Origin: Halolactibacillus halophilus | GTDB taxonomy: Bacteria > Bacillota > Bacilli > Bacillales > Amphibacillaceae | DNA length: 64,000 bases | NCBI RefSeq assembly: GCF_900115605.1 | Contig: NZ_FOXC01000001.1 | Coordinates: forward strand, 157,430-221,429 | Direction of reading: 5' to 3' | Part shown: in pieces, positions 8,452 to 17,568 of the stretch | Numbering within the stretch: the stretch's first letter is position 1 | How the letters are laid out: each line of letters opens with the position of its first letter | The notes under the pieces: generated by a model | Seen by the model: the letters and a program-made list of their open reading frames with translations, nothing else | The model's database searches: none | What the model was told of the DNA's origin: nothing | Translations under genes and position numbers: made by a program

Positions 8452-10878
8452 TTATGCGCGTAAAACAGCCCCGTGTGTTGATTTAACGGCAGCTAATACA
8501 GCTTCATAACTCGTTTCAACTTCATCATCTGTCAACGTACGCGTTGGATCAAGGTAGCGCAAGTTAAACGCAAGTGATTTCTTACCCGCTGGTAAATGTT
8601 CGCCTTGATACACATCAAAGACATGTAAACTAAAGAGATGTTCACCAGCCGCTTGTTTAATCGTTGCTAACACATCACCACTTGGCACCATCTCATCTAT
8701 CACTAACGCAATATCACGAGACATTGACGGGAAGCGTGGAATTTGATTAAAGTTCGGTTCAAGATCAACATGCTCATATAAATATTCTAAATCTAGATCA
8801 AAGACATAAGCAGCCTTTAGGTCATAGGACTTCGCTAAGGTTGGGTGCACTTGACCAATGAAACCAATCGATTGACCCTCATGGTAAAATTCAGCTGTTC
8901 GCCCTGGGTGCATGCCATCAATCTCCGCTTTAGCAAAAGTAACATCCATACCTAAACGACTGACCAATGTTTCCACAATGCCTTTAGCAACGTAGAAATC
9001 AACGGCTTTATGTTCTTGTTGGAATGGATGTGTCAGCCATTGACCATTTAGAACACCCGCTAAGCGGTTTAATTCTTTTGGTTGTTTCGTGATTTCTTTT
9101 TCATCCGAAACAAAGACAGTTCCTACTTCATAAAGCGCAAGATCTTTTTCTTTACGGGCTTGGTTATAGCTTGCGACAGCTAAGAGTTCCGGTAAGAGAC
9201 TTAAACGTAACGTCGAGTGTTCTTCACTCATCGGCATCGCTAAGCGGACCGGGCTGATGACTTGCTTTTTAATGTCAGGGGCCATTAACATAGTTGCTCG
9301 CTCTGTCGTTGTTAGTGAGTAAGTAATTGCCTCAGATAGTCCAGCACCTTCCATCACTTGCTTCACAAAGCGTTTTAACGCTTGACGTTCACTTAATTTA
9401 CCGGCAAACTGTCCACCCTCTGGTAGCGTGTAATCTAAGTAATCATATCCGTAGATTCTTGCGACTTCTTCTAACATATCTTCAAAAATCGTAATATCTT
9501 GACGACGCGTTGGGACATGAACCGTGAAGGTTGACTGATCTTGATCGTATGTGAATTGTAATTTATCTAAAATGACCGCAATCTCATAATCTGTAATGGT
9601 TGTACCTAGACGATCATTAATCCGTTCAGTCGTTATGACGACATCTTTTTCACTGTAATCAAGTGCGTCTATTTCACTTACGCCGACACAAATCTTAGCA
9701 TCAGCATATTTTTCTAGTAAGTGCAAGGCACGATGCCCCGCCCGTTTAACGCGATTAGGATCGACTCCTTTTTCAAACCGCGTACTTGATTCACTGCGTA
9801 AGCCATGATCTTTTACTGCTTGACGCACAACTTTTCCGTCGAAGTAAGCGGCTTCTAGTAAAACCGTTGACGTCTCATTGTTTACCTCTGATTCAAAACC
9901 ACCCATCACACCCGCAAGAGCTTGCGGCGTTTGTCCATTTGTAATGACTAAGTGTTCGGTATTTAATGTGCGGGTTTCTTCATCAAGCGTGACAAAGGTT
10001 TCATTAGCTACTGCTCGTCTTATGACAATCTGATTAGATCCAAATCTATCAAAATCAAACGCATGCAGTGGTTGACCATATTCAAGTAGAACGTAGTTTG
10101 TAATATCAACGACGTTGTTAATTGGACGAATGCCTGCCGCCATTAAATAATTACGCATCCAGAGTGGTGCAGGTTTAATCGTCACATTCTTTGCGACAAA
10201 CGCCCCGTAGTAAGGATTGTCATCTGTTGCTTCAACTTTCACTGAAACAAGGTCCGTCGCTTGTTCATCTGTTGTCGTATACGATTCATCTGGTAAGATG
10301 ACTTCTTCATTTAAAATAGCGGCCACCTCATAGGCTACACCCAACATACTTAAAGCATCCGAGCGGTTTGGCGTTAAACCAAGTTCTAAAATCGCATCAT
10401 CTAAATTTAAGTAGTCTGTCACGTCACGCCCTATTTGAACTGACTCACTAAAGACAAAAATACCATCTGCTAAGTCTTTCGGTACATATTGTTCCTGAAT
10501 ACCAAGTTCTTGTAAGGAACAAATCATACCATTTGATTCGACCCCGCGTAGTTTCGCTTGCTTAATTTTAAAGTTACCTGGAAGCACGGCGCCAACTTTG
10601 GCGACAACAACATGTTGCCCTGTTTCGACATTTGGTGCCCCGCAAACGATTTGAAGTACCTCATCACCGACATTAACCTTTGTAACGTTTAATTTGTCCG
10701 CATCCGGATGTTTTTCACATGATTCAACGTAACCGACCACCACGTGGTCTAATCGTTCTGAAACATAGTCAATACCTTCAACTTCAATCCCTGTTTTTGT
10801 GATTTTATCTGCGAGTGATTCAGGTGTTTCGCTACCCAAATCAACATATTGTTTTAACCAATTTAATGATACTAACAC
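8452..10878 (-). CDS. pheT: Phenylalanyl-tRNA synthetase beta subunit
   Basis: An 808-residue protein with the full bacterial beta-subunit layout. It has an N-terminal tRNA-binding (OB-fold) domain with VVGYVESCEKHPDADKLNV, the B3/B4 editing domain, the B5 domain, a catalytic-like core, and a C-terminal ferredoxin-fold anticodon-binding domain (FPSMSRDIALVID). With PheS it forms the alpha2-beta2 enzyme that charges tRNA-Phe. The length is close to B. subtilis PheT (804). It follows pheS by 19 bases in one operon under a Phe T-box. Confidence 0.98.
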   Translation of the reverse strand: MLVSLNWLKQYVDLGSETPESLADKITKTGIEVEGIDYVSERLDHVVVGYVESCEKHPDADKLNVTKVNVGDEVLQIVCGAPNVETGQHVVVAKVGAVLPGNFKIKQAKLRGVESNGMICSLQELGIQEQYVPKDLADGIFVFSESVQIGRDVTDYLNLDDAILELGLTPNRSDALSMLGVAYEVAAILNEEVILPDESYTTTDEQATDLVSVKVEATDDNPYYGAFVAKNVTIKPAPLWMRNYLMAAGIRPINNVVDITNYVLLEYGQPLHAFDFDRFGSNQIVIRRAVANETFVTLDEETRTLNTEHLVITNGQTPQALAGVMGGFESEVNNETSTVLLEAAYFDGKVVRQAVKDHGLRSESSTRFEKGVDPNRVKRAGHRALHLLEKYADAKICVGVSEIDALDYSEKDVVITTERINDRLGTTITDYEIAVILDKLQFTYDQDQSTFTVHVPTRRQDITIFEDMLEEVARIYGYDYLDYTLPEGGQFAGKLSERQALKRFVKQVMEGAGLSEAITYSLTTTERATMLMAPDIKKQVISPVRLAMPMSEEHSTLRLSLLPELLAVASYNQARKEKDLALYEVGTVFVSDEKEITKQPKELNRLAGVLNGQWLTHPFQQEHKAVDFYVAKGIVETLVSRLGMDVTFAKAEIDGMHPGRTAEFYHEGQSIGFIGQVHPTLAKSYDLKAAYVFDLDLEYLYEHVDLEPNFNQIPRFPSMSRDIALVIDEMVPSGDVLATIKQAAGEHLFSLHVFDVYQGEHLPAGKKSLAFNLRYLDPTRTLTDDEVETSYEAVLAAVKSTHGAVLRA

Positions 10879-10897
10879 AGCTTTTCCTCCTCATTCA

Positions 10898-11932
10898 TTA
10901 TGCTTTATGATATTGCGCTAAGAATCGTTGATCGTTCGTGTAGAAATGGCGGATGTCATCGACGCCGTACTTCAACATCGCAATCCGCTCAGGTCCCATA
11001 CCAAAGGCAAAGCCACTGTAAATCTCAGGGTCATAGCCTGCCATTTTTAATACGTCAGGATGAACCATGCCTCCACCTAAGATTTCAATCCAACCTGTTT
11101 GTTTACAGACCGAACAACCTTTTCCGTGACAAACTTTACATGAAATATCCATCTCAACCGACGGTTCTGTGAACGGGAAGAAACTTGGACGTAAACGAAT
11201 CTCACGTTCTTCTCCGAAGAATTGTTTCGCAAATTGGTTGAGGACACCTTTTAAATCACTCATGCGCACATTTTTATCGACATAAAGACCTTCGACTTGC
11301 GTGAACTGGTGTGAGTGAGTCGCATCATCCGTATCACGACGATACACTTTACCAGGACAAATCATTTTTACTGGCTTATTACCTTTATACTCACCCATTG
11401 TTCGTGCTTGCACTGGTGAGGTATGTGTACGCATCAATAATTCTTCTGTCACATAAAAAGAATCTTGCATATCACGAGCTGGATGATTTTTTGGTAAATT
11501 TAGCGCCTCAAAGTTATAGTAATCTGTTTCAACTTCTGGCCCTTCTTTTACTTCAAAGCCCATCCCAATGAAGAGATCCTCAATCTCTGTCACAATGGAT
11601 GTAAGTAGATGTGGACCACCTAGTGTGACCGGACGACCTGGTAAGGTCACGTCAATGGCTTCTTTTTTTAATTGTTCATTCAGTGCTTCAGTTTCAAAAA
11701 CTTGTTTCTTCACTTCGAGTGCTTCGGTGATTGCCGCTCTAACGGTATTTGCTAATTCACCTACAACCGGTCGTTCCTCAGCTGAAAGTTTCCCCATACC
11801 GCGTAACACTTCGGTGATGGGCCCTTTTTTACCAAGGTACCCTACGCGCACTGCTTCAAGTGCTTTTAAATCATCTGCTTCAGTAATTTTTACGAGCGCT
11901 TCTTCTTTTAATGCTTGTAATTTTTCTTGCAT
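10898..11932 (-). CDS. pheS: Phenylalanyl-tRNA synthetase alpha subunit
   Basis: This 344-residue class II synthetase subunit has an N-terminal coiled coil, then motif 1 ([12 protein letters not shown] region), motif 2 ([18 protein letters not shown]) and motif 3 ([16 protein letters not shown]). It binds Phe and ATP. A Cys-rich [12 protein letters not shown] insert near residue 266 could bind zinc and is common in Firmicutes PheS. The length matches B. subtilis (344). The gene begins about 40 bases after the T-box terminator. The sspI gene that sits between ysgA and pheS in B. subtilis is absent. Confidence 0.98.
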   Translation of the reverse strand: MQEKLQALKEEALVKITEADDLKALEAVRVGYLGKKGPITEVLRGMGKLSAEERPVVGELANTVRAAITEALEVKKQVFETEALNEQLKKEAIDVTLPGRPVTLGGPHLLTSIVTEIEDLFIGMGFEVKEGPEVETDYYNFEALNLPKNHPARDMQDSFYVTEELLMRTHTSPVQARTMGEYKGNKPVKMICPGKVYRRDTDDATHSHQFTQVEGLYVDKNVRMSDLKGVLNQFAKQFFGEEREIRLRPSFFPFTEPSVEMDISCKVCHGKGCSVCKQTGWIEILGGGMVHPDVLKMAGYDPEIYSGFAFGMGPERIAMLKYGVDDIRHFYTNDQRFLAQYHKA

Positions 11933-11973
11933 CTTTATATCCTCCCTCTCATCGTTTCCTTTTTTGACAATAT

Positions 11974-12232
11974 AAAAAGCCCCATCCCAAAAAGGGACGA
12001 GGCTAAAAGTCGCGGTACCACCCTTGTTGATAAAGCATGCACTTTATCCACTTATATTTGTTAACGAACAGTGTTGTCCGGCATCATTTTACTTTTTAAT
12101 CACTTAAAAAGGTCCCATGAACAGCTCCCGAGTGAATTCAGTTCTACATTTCACGTGTTTTGCTTCCAGTCTAGACAAAACATCCCTCATCATGAAACGG
12201 TGTAAAACTTACTTGGCTCGTTCGTCGCTTTT
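11974..12232 (-). ncRNA. T-box leader controlling pheST
   Basis: The minus-strand leader contains the T-box motif AAGGGTGGTACCGCG (12011-12025). It is followed by a terminator stem, GCCTCGTCCC with GGGATGGGGC, and a T-run at 11974-12006. The specifier region near 12130-12140 reads GAATTCAC, which offers the Phe codon TTC. The leader starts with the AGCGACGAACGAGCC stem I strand. Uncharged tRNA-Phe is expected to stabilise the antiterminator and switch on pheST. Confidence 0.93.
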
Positions 12233-12270
12233 TATATCGTCATATTGTTTTGTTTGTACATATATTCTTT

Positions 12271-12299
12271 AGTATAGTGAAAAATCAGTGGTCTTGCAA
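12271..12299 (-). promoter_or_regulatory. Sigma-A promoter of the pheST T-box transcript
   Basis: The minus strand has TTGCAA (12294-12299), 17 bases, then TATACT (12271-12276). The start site would fall about 35 bases upstream of the T-box stem I. Confidence 0.75.
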
Positions 12300-12375
12300 T
12301 GGTTGAATTGAAAATACAATGTTTCTTCATTACTTTTTTGATTAACAGTGAAAAATAAGTCGCTTTTTATGACCA

Positions 12376-13110
12376 TCACTGAAAATAGTACAGCAATATA
12401 CCTGCGGCCACACCGACATTAAGTGATTCTGCTTTACCAGTAATGGGGATCTTTACTTTCATATCACTTAACTGTTGCAGTTCTTTTTGAACACCGCTAC
12501 CCTCATTACCAACAATCACCGCACAACTTTCAAAAACCTTTACCTCAGCAAGCGGGATCGCTTCTTCAAGTGTTGAGGCAATCAACTGAACGCCACGCGC
12601 CTGCAAATCTGGAAGCAGTATATTTAGATCAGCTTTTACAACAGGTAAATGAAACAGCGAACCTTGCGTTGACCGAATTACTTTATCATTAAATAAATCC
12701 ACCGTCCCCTCGCCTAAAATAATACCGTCATAGTTAAACGCATCCGCTGTACGAATCATTGTACCGACATTTCCCGGGTCTTGAACATTATCTAAAACGA
12801 GTATTTTTTTAAAACGATCCGCCCGATACGTCTTTATGTTTACCACTGCCATCACACCTTGTGGTGATGGTGTATTAGCAAGAGCCTTAAAAACCTGATC
12901 TGTGACCACTGTCGTTCGGTAATCCTTAAACCACGTATCAATTTGTCTATCTTCTCGCACAATTAACTGTTCGATCTCCCAGTCACTTCCTATGACCTCT
13001 TCAACGAGATGATCGCCTTCAAGTAGAAATTGACCCATTTGTTCGCGATATTTTTTCTTATGCAATTTCATCCATTGTTTGATTGTGTCATTTTTTGTTG
13101 ATGTAATCAT
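12376..13110 (-). CDS. ysgA: SpoU/TrmH-family RNA 2'-O-ribose methyltransferase (YsgA-like)
   Basis: A 244-residue SPOUT enzyme. The N-terminal substrate-binding part (about 1-95) is followed by the knotted SAM domain with the three family motifs: NVQDPGNVGTMIRTADAF, VIVGNEGSGV and IPITGKAESLNVGVAAGILL. It probably methylates a ribose in 23S rRNA. Next to pheST on the same strand, as in B. subtilis ysgA. A candidate promoter (TTGACC, 18 bases, TATGAT) lies near 13160-13190. The exact target nucleotide cannot be told from sequence. Confidence 0.92.
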   Translation of the reverse strand: MITSTKNDTIKQWMKLHKKKYREQMGQFLLEGDHLVEEVIGSDWEIEQLIVREDRQIDTWFKDYRTTVVTDQVFKALANTPSPQGVMAVVNIKTYRADRFKKILVLDNVQDPGNVGTMIRTADAFNYDGIILGEGTVDLFNDKVIRSTQGSLFHLPVVKADLNILLPDLQARGVQLIASTLEEAIPLAEVKVFESCAVIVGNEGSGVQKELQQLSDMKVKIPITGKAESLNVGVAAGILLYYFQ

Positions 13111-13194
13111 CGTGTCACCCTTTATCTACGTTCAATTTTAAAATATCTCCTCTATCATACATAACTTGGCTAAGTTTGGTCAAACTATATTTAT

Positions 13195-13335
13195 CAACAG
13201 TTGTTAAAGCCTGTTAGGGAAATAATGTGTTCTAGAAGTACTATTTCCTTTTGTCAAAACGTACTGTCTGCTAAAACGAGGTCTATCGAAAGACAGGACA
13301 CACGCCATTACGCTTACTTGGCTCGTTCACTAGCA
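13195..13335. other. Non-coding stretch with nested inverted repeats, between ysgA and the cwlQ-like gene
   Basis: The 312-base gap 13111-13422 holds no ORF of note. Inside it GGAAATA and TATTTCC flank an inner TTCTAGAA palindrome (about 13219-13251). ACTGTCT and AGACAGG pair around a short loop (about 13263-13297). CTTACTTGGCTCGTTC at 13313-13328 is identical over 16 bases to the 5' part of the pheST T-box (12208-12223). It could be a small structured RNA or a dispersed repeat; neither is proven. Confidence 0.4.
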
Positions 13336-13422
13336 ATCATTATTTTAGCACTTTACTTTTCATAAGGCCCACGCTAAAATGTAGTATAGATATGTAAATA
13401 TTAGCAGAGATACACCTAAGGG

Positions 13423-14016
13423 GTGAGCAAAATCGAGATTCAACTCATGCAAGCGATGATGAAATTACAATCGACCAGTCAATTTAGTCAAACCAAACAA
13501 AATCAGGCACCCACATTTGACTTTTCTAGTATCATTAGTCAAATAGATACGTCAGATCATACCCGTATCCGCGATCTTGTTGAAAATCCATCAGTGATAG
13601 GACAAGTGATGTCATCATCGCCTGTTAAGGTCAACTACTCCGATGATTCGATCAACACGATCATTAGTGATGCTAGCACGAAATATGGTGTTAGTGAACA
13701 ATTGATTCGAGCTGTCATTCAAACAGAATCAAACTTCAATCCGGATGTTGTAAGTCACGCCGGGGCAGCTGGGTTAATGCAGCTCATGCCAAAAACAGCA
13801 GAAGGCCTAGGAGTAACGGATCGGTTTGATCCTTATCAAAATATCATGGGCGGAACGAAATATTTAAACCAAATGTTGCAACGCTATGACGGCAATGAAA
13901 CACTTGCCCTTGCTGCTTATAACGCCGGTCCTGGTAATGTCGACCGCTATGGCGGCGTGCCACCATTTACCGAGACAACGCGTTATGTTGAAAAAGTGAC
14001 TCAGTTACTCGGTTAA
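13423..14016 (+). CDS. Lytic transglycosylase, SLT domain (CwlQ/YjbJ-like), without signal peptide
   Basis: The C-terminal 110 residues are a goose-type SLT fold. Motifs visible are the catalytic glutamate in [21 protein letters not shown], and [19 protein letters not shown]. It cleaves the MurNAc-GlcNAc bond of peptidoglycan to a 1,6-anhydro product. The N-terminal 85 residues are polar and hold no signal peptide or membrane helix. The cell-wall enzyme would therefore need another export route, for example a flagellar rod one, as proposed for FlgJ-like proteins. The GTG start abuts the site AAGGGG; an in-frame ATC at 13432 has better spacing, and an ATG at 13447 has none. Confidence 0.88.
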   Translation: MSKIEIQLMQAMMKLQSTSQFSQTKQNQAPTFDFSSIISQIDTSDHTRIRDLVENPSVIGQVMSSSPVKVNYSDDSINTIISDASTKYGVSEQLIRAVIQTESNFNPDVVSHAGAAGLMQLMPKTAEGLGVTDRFDPYQNIMGGTKYLNQMLQRYDGNETLALAAYNAGPGNVDRYGGVPPFTETTRYVEKVTQLLG

Positions 14017-14055
14017 CGAACGTCTTCTTATCATCTTCCAGATATAGCTACACAG

Positions 14056-14085
14056 AAAGGATGGCCAATTGGCCATCCTTTTTTA
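14056..14085. terminator. Bidirectional terminator between cwlQ-like gene and ysdC
   Basis: AAGGATGGCCAATTGGCCATCCTT is a perfect palindrome followed by TTTTTT on the plus strand and preceded by AAA. It serves two convergent genes. Confidence 0.88.
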
Positions 14086-14112
14086 TGATAGATTCATATT
14101 TTCCCCTTATTT

Positions 14113-15189
14113 TTAACCAAAGGTAATCGTCTTCACTGTCTCTTCATCTAACTGTTTGATAACTTCAACAATTAATTTCACCGCATTGTCCAAATCATCT
14201 TGATGAATAATTGCCGCATGTGAGTGGATGTAGCGCGTTGCGACCCCAATCGATAGCGTTGGTACACCGTTTGCTGTTAAGTGAATCGAACCACTGTCTG
14301 TCCCACCCATCGCAATTGTTGCGTACTGGTAAGGAATCTCGTTTTTATCTGCTGTTTCTACGACTAGATCACGCACACCTTTATGCGAAATCATTGACGC
14401 ATCATAAATAATAATTTGTGGTCCCTCACCAATTTTACTATCGGCTTCATTTGCTGAAATCCCTGGCGTATCCCCTGCAATGCCTGTATCAACCGCAAAA
14501 GCAATATCCGGTTGGATCGTATTCGCTGCTGTCTTCGCACCGCGCAGACCCACCTCTTCTTGAACGGTACCAACACCGTACACCACGTTTGGATGATCCG
14601 TGTCTTTTAATGCTTTTAATACTTCAATCGCAATCGCACAACCAACGCGGTTATCCCATGCTTTAGCGAGTAATAATTTTTCATTTTTCATCGGTTGGAA
14701 TTCAAAATATGGTACAACCGAGTCACCTGGTTTTATCCCGAATTTTTGAGCTTCTTCTTTACTTGAAGCGCCAATGTCAATAAACATATCTTTGATATCA
14801 TATGGTTTTTTACGCGCATCGGCTGACATGATATGCGGTGGTTTTGAGCCAATAATGCCGGTGACATCACCAGTTGCTGTCATAACTGTCACACGCTGAG
14901 CAAGCATCACTTGTGACCACCAACCACCGATTGTTTGGAAATAAACGAACCCTTTATCATCAATACGGGTAACCATCATACCAATTTCATCTAAGTGACC
15001 CGCAACCATAACTTTCGGTCCACCTTCTTTTCCAACTTTCTTTGCGATTAAACTACCAATACGGTCGGTTGATACTTCTGTCGCAAAGGGGCGAATATAG
15101 CGGTCCATAACTTCACGTGCTTCTTTTTCATTGCCTGAAATCCCTTTTGCTTCTGTTAGTTCTTTTAACATCGTTAATTTCTCATTCAT
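14113..15189 (-). CDS. ysdC: M42 family aminopeptidase/glucanase-like metallopeptidase (YsdC-like)
   Basis: A 358-residue dinuclear-metal peptidase. Metal ligands are visible in [13 protein letters not shown] (His, Asp), AWDNRVGCA (Asp), [10 protein letters not shown] (the EE pair, catalytic base), [12 protein letters not shown] (Asp) and the final IHSHAAI (His). Family members form large tetrahedral shells and trim peptides from the N-terminus. It is the third gene after rplT in B. subtilis (rplT-ysdA-ysdB-ysdC). Here a dUTPase takes the ysdB place. A good AGGAGG site is present. Confidence 0.92.
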   Translation of the reverse strand: MNEKLTMLKELTEAKGISGNEKEAREVMDRYIRPFATEVSTDRIGSLIAKKVGKEGGPKVMVAGHLDEIGMMVTRIDDKGFVYFQTIGGWWSQVMLAQRVTVMTATGDVTGIIGSKPPHIMSADARKKPYDIKDMFIDIGASSKEEAQKFGIKPGDSVVPYFEFQPMKNEKLLLAKAWDNRVGCAIAIEVLKALKDTDHPNVVYGVGTVQEEVGLRGAKTAANTIQPDIAFAVDTGIAGDTPGISANEADSKIGEGPQIIIYDASMISHKGVRDLVVETADKNEIPYQYATIAMGGTDSGSIHLTANGVPTLSIGVATRYIHSHAAIIHQDDLDNAVKLIVEVIKQLDEETVKTITFG

Positions 15190-15243
15190 TTATATGACCT
15201 CCTAAAGTTGATCTAGCTATCTAGCAACCATGGCTAGTTAAAA

Positions 15244-15729
15244 TTAATAATTACTATCTTGGCGCTTAAAGTTAACATCGTTTTTTTCATGATAAGCTGT
15301 TAAAATATCGTCATCAGTGAATCCAAGTTGGCGGGCTAACTTTAAATATAATTCAAAGACAATCAGATACGTCTCTACATCTTGTTGGTCTTTAAAGTAA
15401 TCGATTGCCCGGTACATTTGATTAAAAAGCGACGTTGTCGTTGTCTCTTGTTCAAATGGTTCAGCTTGTGCTGGAGTTAGGTCACGGGTGAGACCAAGTG
15501 ATAATAAGAAGTGAATCCCATCAACGTACTCTTCTAAAATGACGTGCTTCGGACTCGGTTCTTTTACACTCCAAAATTTGAAACAGCGTGTTTCATTGGC
15601 TAATTCACTAATTTCTACAAATAACGCTAAAATCTTTTCCTCAAATAAATCGCGCGATGTTAAATCGTGCTTTTGCTCAATGTAATCATCGAGTTCTTTT
15701 TGACGCTTAAAAAGACTAGTAAGTTCCAT
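15244..15729 (-). CDS. Dimeric (all-alpha, MazG-like) dUTP diphosphatase
   Basis: A 161-residue helical protein. It carries the EExxE-type metal site VEISELANE near residue 38 and the second site EEYVDGIHFLLSLG near residue 66. It also has FKFWSVKEPSPK, typical of the dUTPase_2 family of Firmicutes and their phages. It hydrolyses dUTP to dUMP and PPi, keeping uracil out of DNA and feeding thymidylate synthesis. It sits between ysdA and ysdC, where B. subtilis has ysdB, and probably shares their transcript. The gene fits its neighbours in base composition. Confidence 0.88.
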   Translation of the reverse strand: MELTSLFKRQKELDDYIEQKHDLTSRDLFEEKILALFVEISELANETRCFKFWSVKEPSPKHVILEEYVDGIHFLLSLGLTRDLTPAQAEPFEQETTTTSLFNQMYRAIDYFKDQQDVETYLIVFELYLKLARQLGFTDDDILTAYHEKNDVNFKRQDSNY

Positions 15730-15765
15730 ATTGATGTCCTTTCTTTTTATGTAGTCCTATTTATT

Positions 15766-16062
15766 TTATAAGGTCCAATCAAAATACGCAAATATTAAGA
15801 CAATGAGCATGACTTCAATGATCGAAAGCACCGGTAACCCAAATTTAAATAAACGGTGTTTTGTTTTATGCCGAAACAATTTCATCCCTAAAAAAGTACC
15901 TGGTGAACCAAGAAAAAAAGCAATGAGCCACAGTTGTTTCTCCGGTAGACGCCACTTATTTTTAAGTGCCTTTCGCTTATCTATACCCATTTGAAGAAAA
16001 CCAATGAGATTGATGAAGATAAGAAAACCAATAAAAAAGACCATAATTTCCCTCGCATTCAT
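15766..16062 (-). CDS. ysdA: DUF1294 small membrane protein (YsdA-like)
   Basis: A 98-residue protein with three hydrophobic helices, near residues 6-24, 42-62 and 75-95. The DUF1294 core is DKRKALKNKWRLPEKQLWLI followed by GSPGTFLGM and HKTKHRLFKFGLP. The function of the family is unknown. It lies just after rplT and its terminator, the same place as B. subtilis ysdA. Confidence 0.88.
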   Translation of the reverse strand: MNAREIMVFFIGFLIFINLIGFLQMGIDKRKALKNKWRLPEKQLWLIAFFLGSPGTFLGMKLFRHKTKHRLFKFGLPVLSIIEVMLIVLIFAYFDWTL

Positions 16063-16074
16063 TTCTTATATAAC

Positions 16075-16112
16075 GAAAAGAGCTGTCTTCTGTATCAGAA
16101 AACAACTCTTTA
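16075..16112 (-). terminator. Terminator after rplT
   Basis: On the minus strand AAAGAG-TTGT and ACAG-CTCTTTT pair as an interrupted stem, with an inner TTCTG/CAGAA, followed by a short U-run. It ends the infC-rpmI-rplT transcript. Confidence 0.75.
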
Positions 16113-16123
16113 TCATACGTTAA

Positions 16124-16483
16124 TTATTTGTTTAATGCTGCTTTAGCTTGTTCAGTTAACTGTGCAAAAGCTTTTTCATCAGAAATAGCAAGTTCTGCTA
16201 ACATTTTACGGTTAACTTCGATACCAGCTAATTTAAGACCGTGCATAAGACGGCTGTATGAAAGATCATTCAAACGTGCTGCAGCGTTGATACGTGCGAT
16301 CCATAATTTACGGAAGTCACGTTTCTTTTGCTTACGGTCACGATATGCATACTGACCTGATTTCCAAACTTGTTGTTTTGCTACTTTAAATAGGGTATGT
16401 TTTGAACCATAGTACCCTTTTGCTAATTTTAATATGCGTTTACGACGCTTGCGTGTGACTGTTCCACCTTTAACACGTGCCAT
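16124..16483 (-). CDS. rplT: 50S ribosomal protein L20
   Basis: A 119-residue basic protein with [19 protein letters not shown] at the N-terminus and the C-terminal globular RNA-binding part with [19 protein letters not shown]. It binds 23S rRNA early in assembly and represses its own operon through the leader upstream of infC. The third gene of infC-rpmI-rplT. The length equals B. subtilis L20. Confidence 0.99.
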   Translation of the reverse strand: MARVKGGTVTRKRRKRILKLAKGYYGSKHTLFKVAKQQVWKSGQYAYRDRKQKKRDFRKLWIARINAAARLNDLSYSRLMHGLKLAGIEVNRKMLAELAISDEKAFAQLTEQAKAALNK

Positions 16484-16525
16484 AATAATTCCCTCCTAAA
16501 TATCTTCCCGAAATCTAATAATTTG

Positions 16526-16720
16526 TTATCTTGGTAACATTTGATCAATACGCTTTTGATCGCCTTTAGATACAAGGCCACCTTTACGCAATTTACGTTT
16601 TTGCTTCGTTGATTTGTTTGCAGCTAAGTGACTAATATATGCACTTCCGCGCTTTAATTTTCCTGAAGCAGTTCTTTTGAAACGTTTTTGAGTACCTTTA
16701 TGTGTTTTCATTTTTGGCAT
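16526..16720 (-). CDS. rpmI: 50S ribosomal protein L35
   Basis: A 64-residue, very basic protein with the family opening [20 protein letters not shown] and [12 protein letters not shown] near the end. It lies between infC and rplT with 35-42 base gaps. Length is typical (66 in B. subtilis). A strong AAGGAGG site precedes it. Confidence 0.98.
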   Translation of the reverse strand: MPKMKTHKGTQKRFKRTASGKLKRGSAYISHLAANKSTKQKRKLRKGGLVSKGDQKRIDQMLPR

Positions 16721-16755
16721 GAGTAGTTCCTCCTTAAAAGCATATAAATTAAAGC

Positions 16756-17277
16756 TTATTTTTCATTGATTGGCGCAAGCATTAAGAACATGCTACGGCC
16801 TTCCATTTTAGCTTTTTGCTCAACTGTTGATAAATCTTTACATTCTTCAGCCATTTGCTCAAGAACTTTACGACCTAAGTCTTTGTGTGTAATTGCACGG
16901 CCACGGAAACGGATTGAGACTTTTACTTTGTCTCCTTTTTCCAAGAACTTACGTGCATTACGTAGTTTTGTGTTAAAATCATGCTCTTCAATACCCGGGC
17001 TAAGACGGATTTCTTTGACGTTGATGATTTTTTGTTTCTTACGTGCTTCTTTTTCTTTCTTTTGTTGCTCAAAACGATATTTACCGTAATCCATGATCCG
17101 GCATACTGGCGGCTTGGCACCTGGTGCAACAAGAACTAAATCTAAATTACGTGTTGCAGCAATATCAAGCGCCTCATTACGAGACTTAACACCTAGTTGA
17201 TCGCCATTAGAATCAATAAGACGAACTTCACGTGCGCGAATATTCTCATTGACATTCATATCTTTGCTAATAATCAT
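16756..17277 (-). CDS. infC: Translation initiation factor IF-3
   Basis: A 173-residue two-domain protein. The N-domain has the motif [13 protein letters not shown], a basic linker ([14 protein letters not shown]) follows, and the C-domain has [17 protein letters not shown]. It binds the 30S subunit and proofreads start-codon choice. The annotated ATG is only three bases after GGAGG. Two ATT codons directly follow it, at six and nine bases. infC of several bacteria, including bacilli, starts at AUU for autocontrol, so the true start is likely one of these. The protein differs by one or two residues only. Confidence 0.97.
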   Translation of the reverse strand: MIISKDMNVNENIRAREVRLIDSNGDQLGVKSRNEALDIAATRNLDLVLVAPGAKPPVCRIMDYGKYRFEQQKKEKEARKKQKIINVKEIRLSPGIEEHDFNTKLRNARKFLEKGDKVKVSIRFRGRAITHKDLGRKVLEQMAEECKDLSTVEQKAKMEGRSMFLMLAPINEK

Positions 17278-17384
17278 CCACCTCCGAGATTTTTTAAAAG
17301 CGGCATGAACTATGACCGGTTCTTATTAGAACCTGACCTTCGAATAGTCATTGACAAGTGTATAAAACTTAGCCATTAAAGACA

Positions 17385-17515
17385 ATAAAAAAAGCGTCGG
17401 TACTCGTAAGCACCCACACATATCCTGTCATCTTCAAAATTCAGAATGTGATAACCTGGCAACTACAATGATTGTGTCGATCAGGCGAGAAGCGGGTGCC
17501 TCTACTTGTCTAAAG
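17385..17515 (-). ncRNA. L20 leader of the infC-rpmI-rplT operon
   Basis: The minus strand carries the typical firmicute L20-leader sequence: AGAGGCACCCGCTTCTCGCC at the start, then GGGTGCTTACGAGTACCGAC and a T-run after GACGC at 17391-17397. L20 protein binding the leader favours the terminator and so represses the operon. I identify it from the conserved sequence and its place. A further stem GGTTCT-AATA-AGAACC lies nearer to infC. Confidence 0.85.
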
Positions 17516-17539
17516 ATCATATTCAATTTCACTTTCCTT

Positions 17540-17568
17540 ATCATAGCATCTCTTGACAAGCTTGTCAA
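17540..17568 (-). promoter_or_regulatory. Strong sigma-A promoter of infC operon with palindromic -35
   Basis: The minus strand has TTGACA, 17 bases, TATGAT. The -35 is embedded in a perfect 16-bp palindrome TTGACAAGCTTGTCAA (17553-17568). On the plus strand the same palindrome gives TTGACA, 17 bases, TAACAT, a possible divergent promoter. Confidence 0.85.

Noticed and set aside
12336..12390. CAGTGA...TCACTG pair taken as a terminator after ysgA
   Set aside because: The loop is about 30 bases and there is no proper U-tract at the correct side, so it is not convincing.
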